From Hyaloscypha bicolor E (lineage: Eukaryota > Ascomycota > Leotiomycetes > Helotiales > Hyaloscyphaceae): DNA of 64,000 bases. The position numbers and the translations under genes are program-made. Below are positions 19,417 through 31,812 of the stretch, piece after piece. Below the pieces are notes generated by a model that was not told the DNA's origin, ran no database searches, and was given only the letters and a program-made list of their open reading frames with translations. How positions within the stretch are numbered: position 1 is the first letter of the stretch; each line of letters begins with the position of its first letter. Location: assembly GCF_002865645.1 (NCBI RefSeq), contig NW_020194517.1, positions 806,001 to 870,000 on the forward strand, read 5' to 3'.

Positions 19417-22154
19417 TTTTGCAGTGGTGTGTGGAGTTATTAAAGAAGAGGAGGGTGTCGAAATGCGAGGTCGAGGGGTGAAGATGATCTGTCAATAGCT
19501 TTGAAGGTGAGATGTTAGAGTTTTGCAACGCGGGGGAGGAGGTGTTTGCCTTTAAAGCCCAAGCGGAGTGATCGGGAGGTTATGCAATTCGATGATATCA
19601 CGCGCTAGTGAAAACGTAGAGTCAACACTGCACAGATGATGCGGATGATCTGGACCAGGACGCTTGGGCGAAAAGGACGACCTAATGTCTGCGACTCGGT
19701 TTGAATGCTCGGAGGCGATTTGAGACTTGGTTTTTGGATGGGGTGATTTTTTGGAGTTTGTGGTTTCCCCTCGTGTGAAGTTATCTTGGATAACACAAAG
19801 ATCACTGGTGACCGTTCGCCTGGCAACGCTCTTCTTTGGCTTTTACTGCGCTGGTTGCCACCCCAATCGTCAATTGAATTCAATATACAGTACTAAATTG
19901 CACATTGAAAATCTAGTACGTTCATTATCGTCATCAGTCTTTCGCTTCTTCCAGATATTTCGGCACTCTAGTAGCATCTTGTTCCGCGCGCGCAAGTCGA
20001 CGTTCCCGAGTCAATCGCAATGCCCCCACCAGAAAACTTCGCACAAAACGTCCAAGCTCCCTGCAAGTCTGGAGAAAAGATCCTGACGTGGGCGGCTGAG
20101 CCATGTCTCACTGCGACACGCCTCCCTCCATTATTTGACCCTCGGCCAAGCGGCAATAGTTGTGGAGATCTCCAGTGTTTTAAAATGAGTGAGATCTAGG
20201 CCGAAGACGCTGTTCTGGAATCCTCTGGGTGTCGTTTGGTGGAAAGGAAGAATCGCAGTTCAGCGACTTGCAAGCGTACAGTAGTTCTATGACGTCGTGT
20301 GGACCGGTCCATAGGCTGCTGTTGTACAAGTGGGGTTCACTTATCCCCACTGCCGGCATCACATGCGTACCAAATGCCAGCGGCGCTGGACCTGGCATCC
20401 TCGTGAGCAATCACTCGCTGACTGCCTCGTACCTGCGCGGACCTAACTGAAGGATCACGGAACGGAATTCTGGGTTTGGCTGGGGTCAATTGTAAGGCTT
20501 TAGACCTGTTTCACAATCCTGCTCTACTATCCTCTCGAAACACGACACGAACCACAAGAAGCTGTCCTTCAACAGAGCTCAATGAATCTGTTTTGTTGAG
20601 CATTACTCCCGTTGTATGCAGCTCGCGTGAATTGCTGTCAGACCATGGATACATACAGGGTTTGGATTCAAAGGGTTGAAGAATACATTTCTGGAGTTTG
20701 AAGGATGTTCCTAAGAAGTGTTGTGCACACCATGATCTTCATGCCGACGTGCTCCAAAGTACATTAACACTTCTCGTTCCTACGTCATTCCTTCTGCCTC
20801 CGCCTCCACTTACTCTGACCCCTCATCTGGATCTCCTGGATCGCTATCGCGGTCGGGATCGTTGCACGGATAAGTGAACACTGTACTCGGTGTCTTTGCC
20901 AGCGCAATCTCTTTGGCGCGCCGAGCAGTTAGACCAGCCAGAACGCCGTGGTCGCCACTATTCGATTTTGGGAGCTCCATGTTGTGGAGACCTGAGAACG
21001 TGTCAGCAACAAGCTCTTCTTGGATTGGAAGGAAATATGTGTAGACTAACACTTAAATCACATGTAAAGAGAGATTGACCATCAACCTGTGTGTTGCTGA
21101 GAGGTAGGGGGAAGTATGATTTTTAATGTTCTTATTACCTCATTATTGAGGGAATGAAAAGAACTTATATACCTAAAAGTTCAGCGAGCTTTAGTTTCCC
21201 AGCGAAGCCTTGCCGTCAAATATGTGAATATCAAGGCAGGCACGAGGGTATGTTCATAGCTCAATACTTTCGGGATGAGGTCACTTGCCGTGAATTGCTT
21301 TTACTGCCCAAAAATACGAAATGTTATTTGCTGAAGTGGCCGGGCTTATAGGAATCACAGAGCATTCCCAGGATCTACCCGAGATTGGCAGGGCAGCGCG
21401 TAACTCAACCCAATAATTCCAAGACGTGCATTGCGGCTGAGTTTGCATACTTAGGCAATTCATGTGAATACGTTTGCTCACTTGCGTTTAACTTCCTTGC
21501 ATCAAACAATCCCAATTGGATTTGGGACAAACTCAAACTGTATGCAGTGAGTGGCAAGGTGTGGATGACAGGCAGCAGTGTTCATTGATTGATGCTAATT
21601 GCATCGAAGGACGACATAAATAGAGTATTGATGGAATCGAAGTTTTTTAAGTCGGCTTCAGAGCTTCGATTGAAGAGTAAGTGCTATGATGAAGATACAT
21701 GGCAAGGCGCTCTCAATCATTGGTCGGCCGAGCAAAAGAGAAAGAAAAGAGTTAATTCAGGCACCAAGTGCCACACCGCTCGATACAGACATAAAGGCTG
21801 CGCGTGCCACACAAGCTCGGCACAAATTCTTGCCTGGTTCGATGCTGGAATGTCACTGCGGCTTCGGGATGTGCCGGAACGTGAGCCGCTTCTAGCTCTA
21901 TTCAGTTTTGCAATTCAGCTTCAACGGCAGAGACTCGAAGTTCGTGGAGCAAAGTGTCTACATTAGGAACACTTGGAACACTTGCCTGCAGGGACGCTAT
22001 TGAGGAGCTCTATGATTTTGTGTAATGATCAAGATAATCCATCAAAGGAGGCCATGCCTCTCAATCTCTGCTTCTTGGTGATACACTTATGGAAGGTGAA
22101 ATGGGTTCTCAATACCTCAGAACATTGTCGTACACGCCGATCAATTGTACACTC
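19417..22154. other. 2.7-kb gene-free interval
   Basis: Between NCE102 (divergent promoter side) and the 3' end of COQ2 no frame shows a domain, codon pattern or splice logic. The longest frames (119-147 codons, e.g. 19727-20086 and 21973-22416) are either isolated or antisense to COQ2. A possible 57-codon ATG frame near 20021 was noted but not supported. Confidence 0.5.
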
Positions 22155-23411
22155 TCAAACACGTTCCTTCGTCTCATCGTCTTGGCCTGGTCTTTTGGAA
22201 AATTGCACAAGATACTCTGCCCCAAGTCCAGCAGAGATCACACCTCCAGTCAACCAACATCCGTTGACAAACCACCACCAACAATCCTTGACACTCTTCA
22301 AGTTGACCTTTTTGATCATTATCGCCAGTGTTACTGCAGCACCACCACAACTTCCAACGAAGAATACAGGACCAGCTCCAGCGGCCATGCCGGCACCTGC
22401 CAAGAGACCGATCTGAGCAACAGCCAGGCCACTCAAGATCTGTTTCGTCTGCTTGTCATGCTTCAATGCAATGCTCTTGATTCCAGCCTTTGAGTCATCC
22501 TTTATGTCCATATGGGCATAAATCATATCGTACAACACAGTCCAGGCAATGTTCGAGGTGTAGAGAAACACTGCTGCTGTGAGAGCTGCACTGTTCTGTA
22601 GTAAATCGACCCCAAGGGCAGGGAATCCCATAATAGCGCCCCATGAGAAAGTAAGCCCAAGAACGAACTGAGGATAGTAGGTAACTCTCTTGGCCAAAGG
22701 GTATGCTGCCACAAGCAGCAAGCTTGGGGTCCCGTAGAAAAGGCATTGGGATGGGAACTGCAGTAAGATGCCGAGGCCAGTGAGCAACTGAGCACCCGTG
22801 AATATGAGAGCATTGAAAGGAGTGACTGCATCTCTGGCAATAGGTCGAAGTCTTGTTCGTCTCACGTGAGGGTCGAGGTTGCGGTCCCAGAGGTCATTGA
22901 TAGTACAGCCTGCTCCACGCATGATAAGAGCACCACTGAAGAAGAGTAGGGATGTGCCGAGAACTGAAAGAGGAGAGGCTATGGGGATTGCTAGAGGAGC
23001 GGCAAGGAGTGTCGAGAACAGGCATGGAAAGAAGAGGTAGTAGGTTCCAGTTGGCTTGTCGAGTCGAATAAGCTCGGCATACGGAACCCATGATGCCGGA
23101 AGGACTGAAAGAAGGCCAGTCTTTGGCTGTTGGTAAGTTTCGAGAGGCAGAGAATCGGACTCAGAGGTTGGAATGGAGCCTTCTCTGCCATTGGCTGTTA
23201 CTGAATTTGATTTGGCAAGAGAAGGATGGAAATGCCTTCGAGAAGCAGTGACGAGGGATAATTGGCGCTGGGTTCCTGTATGGACCAATGTCGCACTGAT
23301 TCTACCATGGCTTTGATAGAGCTTAGATGGCACTGGGGAGCGATTGTATGTTGTCCGTAGTAACACACCTCTGCAGCTAGCAGGCAGGCGGAATAGCCCT
23401 GTGCTAGCCAT
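22155..23411 (-). CDS. COQ2: 4-hydroxybenzoate polyprenyltransferase, mitochondrial (COQ2)
   Basis: Single exon of 418 aa. The reaction attaches the polyprenyl tail to 4-hydroxybenzoate, the committed membrane step of ubiquinone synthesis, at the inner mitochondrial membrane. Residues 1-95 are basic and Ser/Thr-rich, as in a presequence. The UbiA domain then shows LIRLDKPTGTYYLFFPCLFS, the first Asp-rich motif INDLWDRNLDPHV (NDxxDxxxD), and the second YDMIYAHMDIKDD, separated by several membrane helices. About eight hydrophobic segments are visible. Start ATG 23411 is the first in frame. The gene is divergent from the JmjC gene across 806 bp. Meroterpenoid UbiA enzymes share the fold, but the presequence and motif details favour COQ2. 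Confidence 0.94.
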   Translation of the reverse strand: MASTGLFRLPASCRGVLLRTTYNRSPVPSKLYQSHGRISATLVHTGTQRQLSLVTASRRHFHPSLAKSNSVTANGREGSIPTSESDSLPLETYQQPKTGLLSVLPASWVPYAELIRLDKPTGTYYLFFPCLFSTLLAAPLAIPIASPLSVLGTSLLFFSGALIMRGAGCTINDLWDRNLDPHVRRTRLRPIARDAVTPFNALIFTGAQLLTGLGILLQFPSQCLFYGTPSLLLVAAYPLAKRVTYYPQFVLGLTFSWGAIMGFPALGVDLLQNSAALTAAVFLYTSNIAWTVLYDMIYAHMDIKDDSKAGIKSIALKHDKQTKQILSGLAVAQIGLLAGAGMAAGAGPVFFVGSCGGAAVTLAIMIKKVNLKSVKDCWWWFVNGCWLTGGVISAGLGAEYLVQFSKRPGQDDETKERV

Positions 23412-24217
23412 TGTACTGCAGAAGCTTGCAATGAGGACCTTTCAAAACAGTTAGTTACATATACTTTGAGTGTACTTAGAACGATCAAGGGAATTGGAAG
23501 CTGCATGAATTTTCACTTTCTGACGGTGACGCTTCCGATCGCCAGCATAGCTCCAACGATTCAGGGGTGTGACTCTGAAATTGAAGGACAGCTTGAAAAT
23601 GGGAAAACCTAACAAATAAGAGATTCCAACAAGGGCTTACTCGCTGTTGCTAGCTCCACTCCCTTCCCTTCCTTCGTTTCGGTTATTATCCACAGAAATC
23701 TGGTGGAAGATGTTTTATGGTGTTTTCCCGGAGTGAAATTTCCAAGCCAGATGGTCCGAGCTTTTGACAAGGCTACTGTAGCCAACTCGGCAACGCGAGG
23801 CGTTCATCTTCTTTGTGCAAGGGACTCCACCGTTGATCACACCTCACACGCAGCGCGCATTCGATCTCGCAGTTGGCATTGAACTCTGCAGCTGTTCGAA
23901 GAGAAGTCAAGGCGTCTTTTCAGGCTCGGAGGGTGAGCCTACCGCTGGGATACAAGGCTTGGCGCAGTAACGCGATAGAGATCAGCTTTACGCGATTCCC
24001 GAGTACTTTTCCGAATACCTTCACCTTTGGGCTTTGGCAAACACCTCTCACAGTCTCCGTACTTTCACAATACACCGCCCGCACACCTTACGCATACACT
24101 TGTGCCTCATCAACAACTGATTTGCTGATCGTCGGCAGTTGCTCTACCATGCGCTCAGAAATGAGAAGGTGGAACGACACTTAGCTGACTAGACATCGCT
24201 CTTTTGTTTGCATCATC
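23412..24217. other. Divergent promoter region COQ2 / JmjC gene
   Basis: 806 bp with no gene. It should drive COQ2 leftward and the JmjC gene rightward. No CACGTG is present here, unlike two other divergent promoters in the window. Confidence 0.55.
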
Positions 24218-27200
24218 ATGCCTTCACAGGCGCACCCACAGGCGCAGTTTGTGCCCATACCCCCAGATTTCGACCCGAAAACACTCGTTGACAACACAAA
24301 CAACTTCGACTGGGTGACCAGAGTCTCCACTGATACGCTGAAGGAGCACTCCATCCAAAGCTTCGAAGCGCTTGTTTTAGCTGTGGTGATCCAGAGCGGA
24401 AAACCACTCGTCATTGAAGATTGGGGAGAGAGCCTTCCCCCTTGGCTCTTTAGTAGGAAATGGCTTGAAGACAACTTGGGGTCCAACGGTAAGCATCTTT
24501 GAATCACCTCACCCACCATGTGCTGATACCGAGCTTCTGCAGCTGAAAGAGTTCGAGATATTCCCAATGTCGTCGATATACCCATGACGATAGGTCATTA
24601 CTTGAGATCTATGGAACAGCTCACGAAGCAATTCACAGCATCCAACTATCGAGATCCCAAACGACAACGGTTATATCTGAAAGATATTGACTGCCCTGGT
24701 TCGTGGGCAGATCATTTGAAAGAGACCATTCCGGAGTGCGTTTATTACCTGAACGATTGTATTGAGTCCCGTACAGGTGGCGATGGCGCAATACGTGAGC
24801 CAAACGAATACGGTCAAATGCGATACGGCAAAGGAGTTGCGCCGGCAGGCGATCTGATGTCTAGTCTTCCGCCAGAGATGCGTGCTCAGAATATGATGTG
24901 TTATATTGGTCATGAAGGGACATACACTGCCGCCCACCGAGAAATGTGCGCTTCCCTTGGCCACAACATCATGATCGAAGCCTCCGAAGATGGACGAGGA
25001 GAGAAAGCTGGTAGTTCCATATGGTTCATGACTGAAACCAAAGAGCGTGAGGTTGTGTCCGAATACTTTCTCTCCATGCTTGGCCACGACATTGAAGTTG
25101 AGAAGCACTTTGCTCAGGTCAACGCTTGGAAGAAGGCGCCATTCAACGTCTGGGTTGTTGATCAAAGAGTGGGAGACCTGATTCTCATTCCTCCATTGGC
25201 CCCGCACCAAGTCTGGAACCGTGGAACCCGTACTATCAAAGCCGCCTGGAATCGTACGACTGTTGACACTCTCGAGCTTGCAATACACGAGGCTCTCCCT
25301 CGTGCCCGGATGGTCTGCCGAGACGAACAATACAAATGCAAGGCAATCATTTACTACACGCTAGTAAACTACTACGATCTCCTCCAGCGAGATACGATTG
25401 AGCCGAAGATGTGGAAGTACGGCCGGATCAAACAACTGTTGGAAGACTTCAAGCGGCTGTTCTCATTGTATCAAGAGGTTTTGGTCAGCGAAATGTTCTC
25501 ACCAAAGCTGCCAGAAGAGGAAAATGTTGAGATGTTACCATACGACTCAAACGTCACTTGCTCGTACTGCCGTTGCAACATTTTCAATCGGTTCCTTACT
25601 TGCAAGGCTTGCATCCAGTACGGTCCGAATGGAGAAGAAGATACATATGATGTGTGCATGGATTGTTATGCAATGGGTCGTTCTTGTGCTTGCATTTCTA
25701 ATTTGAGCTGGGTTGAGCAATGGAATTGGAGCACCCTTGTTACAAATTATGAACAGTGGCGGAACATCGTCGTGCAATTTGACGGATACTTCGACACGAT
25801 GAGGTCTCCTCAACCGCTTGATATTGCGAGGAAGAGATCTGGAAAGAAACCCATTGCTGAAGTCTGTCAGGAGCAGCTGAAGCTTCGACCGTTTACCGAT
25901 ATAACCAAGCCGAAGGAGCCAACTCCAGAAATGTCAGACGTTGAGCCTGAAGTCGACGATGAAGGACGTCTTAAAAAACGAAAGGGGGGGAAGAAGTCGA
26001 AACAATGGAAACCTGGCAGAGGAAGAGTCGAACCAACAAAGGGCAAGACGCAGGCCTGCCATATCTGTTGCCATCATGACTACAAATGGAAACTCGCCTT
26101 CTGTACGACATGTAGTCTAGCGTACTGTTATGGCACCTTGTGGCGTGCTTTCGATTTGATGCCTCAGACGGTCATGGAAGACAAGGAATGGCAGTGTCCG
26201 AGATGTTTGAAGATGTGCCCTTGCGGGAAGTGTCGAAAGGACCCGAGACAGACCCCCTATCAGCCGAAGGGAACACTCCTTGGCCACGACACAAGAAAAG
26301 TAGCTGATTATCGAAGTATGGAAAGTCTCGTTGATTTCTCGAAGACAAATTTGGGTTGGCTGCGTGACGAAAATGCGGACAATCCTCACGAGTCTGGGAG
26401 GATGAAGAAATTGAAGGAGAAAGCCGAGGCAGAAAAAGCTCGTGTCGACACAGTGGATGAAAGTTTCCTTAACGATGGTGCCCCCCAAGATCCATTTGCC
26501 GGTGCTGCTGTTGATGACAACGCTACCGGCATGGCCGATATTGACCCGGAGCTCCGCGACTCTGATCCATTCTCCTCATTTACAAATGGTAATGGTCACT
26601 TCCAGAGCCCTTACGACCTTGTAGACTCTGTTGCGAATGGAGATGACATGAATATAACCAACGGATTCAGTGAGGATCCGAACCTTTGGATGGATGGCCA
26701 TTATGATCTGGACGATTATGATTCCTTCAATCAACAACCAGCAAGTTATCCTTCACGACTCCTTGCCCCAGTAGCCCCAATACCGGCTCCAGAGCAATCG
26801 TACCCGGATCCATCCAACATCGGCCAGAACCGGATGATGGGCATTGGTTATTATCAGCAAGGTAATGGTATCGACAAGATCCTCTACGATCCTCCCAATT
26901 CGAATAATTCAGTGGACGACTTATCCCAGCCAATGGCTCAACGACAGATCCCAAATATGGCACTGTCAGACCTCCTGGACCCGGCATTGCAGCCACTGTC
27001 AGAGACAGGCAAAAAGCGAAAGAAGATTGGTGAAACTGGAAGCGGAGATGAACATGACCTAGAGTTCTTCGCTTCCAAACGCCAAAAGACGCTTGCGAAG
27101 AAGAGAGAAGCTAAACAAGAAGACATTGATGAAGTCACTTACGGCTCGAAGCCCGACAACCGTCCACCTCGTCGCAGTACAGGAAAACCGCAAACGTACA

Positions 27201-28474
27201 TTGATTTGGGCGAGGATGCGGTTTCTATCGAGGAAGATGAAGAACTTTCGCAATTCTCTCATATGCGTAAGAAAGAGCATGGCGATTCTGATTTGGATCT
27301 TCCTGCTCAAGCGATGAGTCGTCGTGGAAAGCCCAAGCCCAAAGAAAAGAAGCCTACCCCAGCAAAGAGAAGAAGCATGCGAGCGCAGCCATCTAGTAGA
27401 TCCGGATCACCATCGGGAGCCCCAAATACAATCAAGACACCCCGAAAGTCAGCTTGGCTTGCGAGAAAAGAAGCAGAGGAGGCTGGAGTTCCCTTCCCTG
27501 AGGAATTGCCGAAGAGAACGAAGAGACCGCGTGCTTCCACTGCGACTGATGCAACTAAATCTTCACCAGCTGTGGAAATATTTTCCGGATCCGAGGGCGG
27601 CGTGGCTCTCGATGACAGTGATGTTGACAGCCTTTTCGGTGAGCCACGGGAGCGACCAAAGAATGACGAGGGTGTCACCTGGCGTCCTTCTGGGGTGGAT
27701 CCGAAGGTACAGATTGCCGAACCGAGGAGTATTTCAGTCAATCAAGACGATGAGCGGCCAGTCTCTAAGCCTGTTGTGAAGGTTGTGCAGACATCACCCC
27801 AGCCAAGTCATGACCAGCCAGAAAAGCCAGTTGCCAAACGCAGAGGCAGACCCCCAAAGAAGCCACAAGCGGCTCCACCGCTCGACCTTGAATCGCCGTC
27901 ACCCCCGCCAACCCGATCTGCCCCAGTGCCGAAGTTACTTTCCCTTAAGGAAAAACTTGCATTGAAAGGTAAATCGTTCAAGATTGTTGCCAAGAAGGGG
28001 CCTGAACTAGCAGCCTCGACTTCCGGTCCTCCAAGTGCAAGAAGCACCCCATCAATACTTAGGCCGATCTTGAAGAGCCCATCAATCGCCAGCCCTGTCG
28101 GATGGAGGAGCGTGAATGGAAAATCACAGCCGGCGGGTGACAGATATGCGAGTTCCCCTGCCGAGTCGTCAAATAGCAAAAATGTGTCATTCGCACCTGC
28201 ACCAGCTCCACCAGCGAAGAAGGGTCCTACGGTTGTTCGACTTGTGAGCCCCGAATCGACCTTCGAAGACTCGGGAGCGGAGCGTTCAGAAGATGATGCC
28301 TCTAGAGGATCTGTTCCAGATGACTCGTCAGACGATAGTGATGCAAGCATACCTGCTGTTCGAGTATCGCCAAAGCTCTTGCGTGGCGGCGGCGTTTCAC
28401 TCCGGGGACGAGGGGGTGTCAGAGGTGGTATGACTGCGAAGCGAGGACGGCCAGCAGCTATCAAGGATAAATAG
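24218..28474 (+). CDS. JmjC-domain chromatin protein with Cys-rich zinc fingers and AT-hook
   Basis: Two exons, 24218..24488 and 24543..28474, encode about 1400 aa. A JmjC domain spans roughly residues 120-335. The region GTYTAAHREMCASLGHN supplies the first His plus Glu (HxE), and LILIPPLAPHQVWNRG the second His of the Fe(II) triad. A first Cys cluster (CSYCRCNIFN... CKAC... CMDC, around 428-470) is followed by a second at about 595-680, CHICCHHDYKWKLAFCTTCSL and CPRCLKMCPCGKCRKD, resembling a 4CXXC_R1 (CDCA7-type) finger. The C-terminal half is disordered and basic, with KRRGRPPKKP near residue 1190 as an AT-hook. It probably acts as a histone demethylase or a JmjC regulator of silencing; the substrate is unknown. 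The intron is 54 bp with a GTAAGC donor. Confidence 0.85.
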
Positions 28475-29666
28475 TGATCTAGAGAGCGCTGCTTGATGTG
28501 TAGGAACCGAAGCTTTACTGTGTAAATATTCAGAAATTCGGAGGCTTGCGCTGGTTTCCTTTGATGCTGTACGTCAGAATCTAGACAAGCAAAATGTTTT
28601 GCTGTCTTCGGGAACATCCATCACGGCTGGTCGGAAGGAAAGCGACGCAAGCCAACATACATAGGTTATTAGAAGGAGACATAATAGAGGAAAAGCATGC
28701 AATTTTCTTAAAGGGCTTGGTTCACAACTGCAAAGTGCTTCCTTTTGGCCACAAACGCCACCCTGAAAATGACTTCCACGTACAAAAAAGCCCTCTATGT
28801 CAGGCGGTGCCATATCAACACCTTCTCTCAACACCTTCTCTCAACCTCTATTGCATCCCCCTTTTCTTGAAGCTTCCTCCTTACTTCGGCTGGCTACCAT
28901 AAGCTTTCCTCCCTGGGCCTTCTTATCATAACGGCTTTCCGTCCATCTGCTTCTCACGTACTCTATCTCAGGGTCTCTAAAGCGCGGAATTTTGAAGCTT
29001 GTATGAAGTCATAGATAAACCCATTACTGTCCGTTGATTGTGGACTGGGAAAGACCACCCCTGCCTTTGCAGTGGGTGCATACAACCTTCCTTCATCGTT
29101 TCGCTCGGTTGGAAGGCGATTTACATTAATTTTCATAGTCTAAGAACGCCCAGAATGTTCTCGGCCTCCTGATCGCAAAGTATGCCCGAGGTCTGGTTTC
29201 TGGTGCCTTAGATGAACTTTAGCAAGTATGAACCGTCATTTGGAAGACAAGTCTACCCCGCAAATGTCAACTTTCATATGTTCATAGCCCCTGACTCTGA
29301 AGTAATGCATTACACGCCTAAGGGCTGGTTCGTACGGAGCAGCTCGCTGAATTCCGGGGACCAAGGATTCCTCGTCTTTTCAGATGTCAAATCATAGCCG
29401 TTCAAACGCACAGACTTCTGATCATAGTTCATATTCTATGCTCCACTCCGTGGAGTCTAATTGAGGTTCTCCATAATTGGTAAGACTGGGGGTCCAGAGC
29501 CCCTCAATTCTTGTTGTAGCTGACGTAGCTCGATTGACCCCTCTACCTGACAACATTGGAAGAGGATACATAAAGCATTGGGCATCTTCATTTGAAACAA
29601 TTCCTTTCTCACATTCCAATTATCAAGCTTGATCTCTTTACATAATACCCAAGCATTCCAATAATT
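28475..29666. other. Intergenic region, no gene seen
   Basis: 1.2 kb with only shadow-type frames. A short direct duplication (CAACACCTTCTCT, twice in tandem near 28818-28845) is the only structure noticed. Confidence 0.5.
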
Positions 29667-30414
29667 ATGTCTGCTGATCATGGAAAGTGCCATTGCGGCC
29701 AAATCGAGTGGCAGGTGAAGCTTGAGGACAGAGCACATATTCTCTGGTATGGTCTTTGGATGCTTGGTTATCATATGAGGAAATCCCCACTGACAATCTT
29801 CACAGCCACTGTGATACCTGCAAGAAACTTGGAGGCGGTGCCTATTCATTGAATCAAATTGTGCCAAAAGAGGTCCGTAGATTTCTTTTCGACCCGAAAT
29901 GACATCAAAATTCCACACTAACACCTAGTAGAATCTCCAAATCACCAAGGGCAAACTGAACACATATACGTACCACGGCGACTCAGGTAAGTTGATTGGG
30001 ATCATCGTCAAATTCACATCAAAAATGGTTGCTAACACATCTTTCAGGCAAACCCGTCAATTGCTATTACTGCCCCAACTGCACGACTCACATCTACCAT
30101 CATCAGGTAAGCTTATCTTCAGACTACATTGTTGCTTGTTGTTTGAGAACTCAGGGCCCGGAGCTTCATGGGAGCTTGCATGCCCATTTGCCTTAGAAGT
30201 CGGCTCCTTGGCTCCTAAGCTCTCTCGTCCAGTTCAGAAATTTATTATACTAATTCGATGGTCAAAGACTGTGATGGGTGACAAGATCGTGATCCGAACC
30301 ATCCTCCTGGATCAGGGCAAGTCTCTCAAGGCGGGAGCTGAGATTTTCGGAAAGGATCGTCTTTCATGGGTCAAGGAGGTTGCTCAAACCTTTGAGGTTT
30401 TGCCACCATCGTAA
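29667..30414 (+). CDS. GFA-family (glutathione-dependent formaldehyde-activating/CENP-V-like) protein
   Basis: Five exons, 29667..29746, 29806..29872, 29932..29986, 30048..30106 and 30268..30414, encode 135 aa. The zinc-binding cysteines of the GFA fold all appear in order: KCHCGQIEW, then CHCDTCKKLGG (completed by splicing at TG/C), then CYYCPNCTTHIYHH. The C-terminal exon reads IVIRTILLDQGKSLKAGAEI and ends AQTFEVLPPS, as in fungal members. Phases close at every junction. The last intron (161 bp) is longer than the others, and its acceptor (CAAAG) is the least certain. Family members were first tied to S-hydroxymethylglutathione formation, but most fungal copies are uncharacterised, so a zinc-binding protein of unknown substrate is the safe reading. 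Confidence 0.85.
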
Positions 30415-30756
30415 ACTTGGCCAACTTTTAAGTCGCCTAATTAATATAATCCAGTAAAGCAAGTCGACTTTATTACTTTCTATCTTACTTTCATCTCGCA
30501 GCCAAGGTTCAGTCAGAATCAGGAGCAACTGAAAGGGTAACACCGAGCTTTACATATTGTCTCTCGTCCCTATTCATGAACTCTTTCCTTCCTCGTCACA
30601 ACGTAACATGGGAGGTATCTGAATTCTAAGGCAGTTCTTGCCCTCCATCGAATTGTCATTATATACCCAATTCTACAGCCCACTAGTAAAACAAGGAGGT
30701 CCATTGCCATAGAAATTTCTCGCCACACCACGCTATCCGCACCAGTTTTCGAGCCC
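30415..30756. other. Convergent intergenic region GFA / ERV25
   Basis: 342 bp between two 3' ends. Nothing recognised. Confidence 0.55.
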
Positions 30757-31581
30757 TTAGATGAGATGCTTTGACCTATTAATGTGTTAGTAAGCTGTGC
30801 CCATCTTCCAAGTTGTCCTGCAACATACCTGAAGTACGCCCTCAAATAAACAACCTGCCACGCTCCCAATGCTACCAGCATGCCCATTGTCCCAAAAGCA
30901 AACCATTTAACCCGGGTATTCGTGCTCTCATTCGTATCTCGAAGCTTCTGCTCTCTGGTTCGTAGATAGTCCATCTCGGCCACGATTTCAGCCACCATCT
31001 CCTCAATACGCCGTAACTCGGTCTCAACAGGTTTCAGCTTTTCTGTTGCTTGGACTGCGGACCAATCCTTTGCGTCTGCGCCGATATCGATGTCGAGTTC
31101 TACATGTCGGAATGGGTGGCCAACGTGTTTAGCTGAAAAAAGAAGTCAGTATTGACTGCAGAATTCAAATGAAAGGGCAACCTACACCCGGAGAATTGGT
31201 TCTCGAAGCACACATCAAATGATGCATCGGCGTGAGATGTGAAAGCCATCCTTTGCTCTCCAGCAACATCCTTCGGTCGTCCATACTCGTTTCCAACAGC
31301 ATCCTTGATCTGTGAATTGCATTGTCAGCACATACCCTTTCATCAAGAGTCTAAGATTCCGAACTTACATGCATATTGACTACCATCCCGTCACCTTTAT
31401 ACCCATCCACAGTAGCCGTAACCACCACCAGGGTATCCTTCGCAACAAAATTCCGGATGCATCTTGTTCCCTTTGCATCCCCCCGACTTGCGGCTTCGAG
31501 ATCGAATTTCAGGGCCTCTCCGCATGCAAGAAACAGCAATAGGCTGCACAATGTGCGCAGGAGGGGCTGTAAATATGCCAT
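30757..31581 (-). CDS. ERV25: p24-family ER-Golgi cargo receptor ERV25
   Basis: Four exons, 31581..31369, 31309..31186, 31132..30829 and 30775..30757, encode 219 aa. Erv25 is the p24-delta member of the p24 complex that loads GPI-anchored and other cargo into COPII vesicles and cycles via [27 protein letters not shown] is a signal peptide. The luminal GOLD domain has [15 protein letters not shown] and [14 protein letters not shown] coiled coil holds [20 protein letters not shown]. The membrane helix is [20 protein letters not shown], followed by YLRAYFR-SKHLI, the short cytosolic tail with aromatic and basic COPII/COPI signals. The last exon is only 19 nt and encodes the end of that tail. The gene is divergent from U1-C. 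Confidence 0.93.
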
Positions 31582-31705
31582 CTTGCCGGGTGTTTGTGTG
31601 AGGTTGTCTGTTTCCAGAATGGCATCTGTCGCGTAAAGTAAAAGGGGACGTTTTTGGAACGTGGCAATTGGCAGGGCAGGGATCATCGGTCCAGAGTTTG
31701 AATGT

Positions 31706-31711
31706 CACGTG
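31706..31711. promoter_or_regulatory. Central GTCACGTGAG element in the ERV25/U1-C divergent promoter
   Basis: RTCACGTG lies 125 bp from the ERV25 ATG and 102 bp from the U1-C ATG, near the middle of only 231 bp. Candidate shared CBF1-type site. Confidence 0.45.
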
Positions 31712-31812
31712 AGTGGAAGTCGCGAACTTCAACTTGACATCTGAATTCCAAGGAAAGCTCGACTTTCATTGTACAACCTCATCAGTAACATTTGAGCGTC
31801 AACACCGCCAAT

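Noticed and set aside
20021..20200. 57-codon ATG frame (MPPPENFAQN...)
   Set aside because: Too short and isolated, no homology recognised and no supporting splice sites.
22089..22493. 134-codon plus-strand frame near 22 kb
   Set aside because: Antisense to the COQ2 3' end; no protein similarity.
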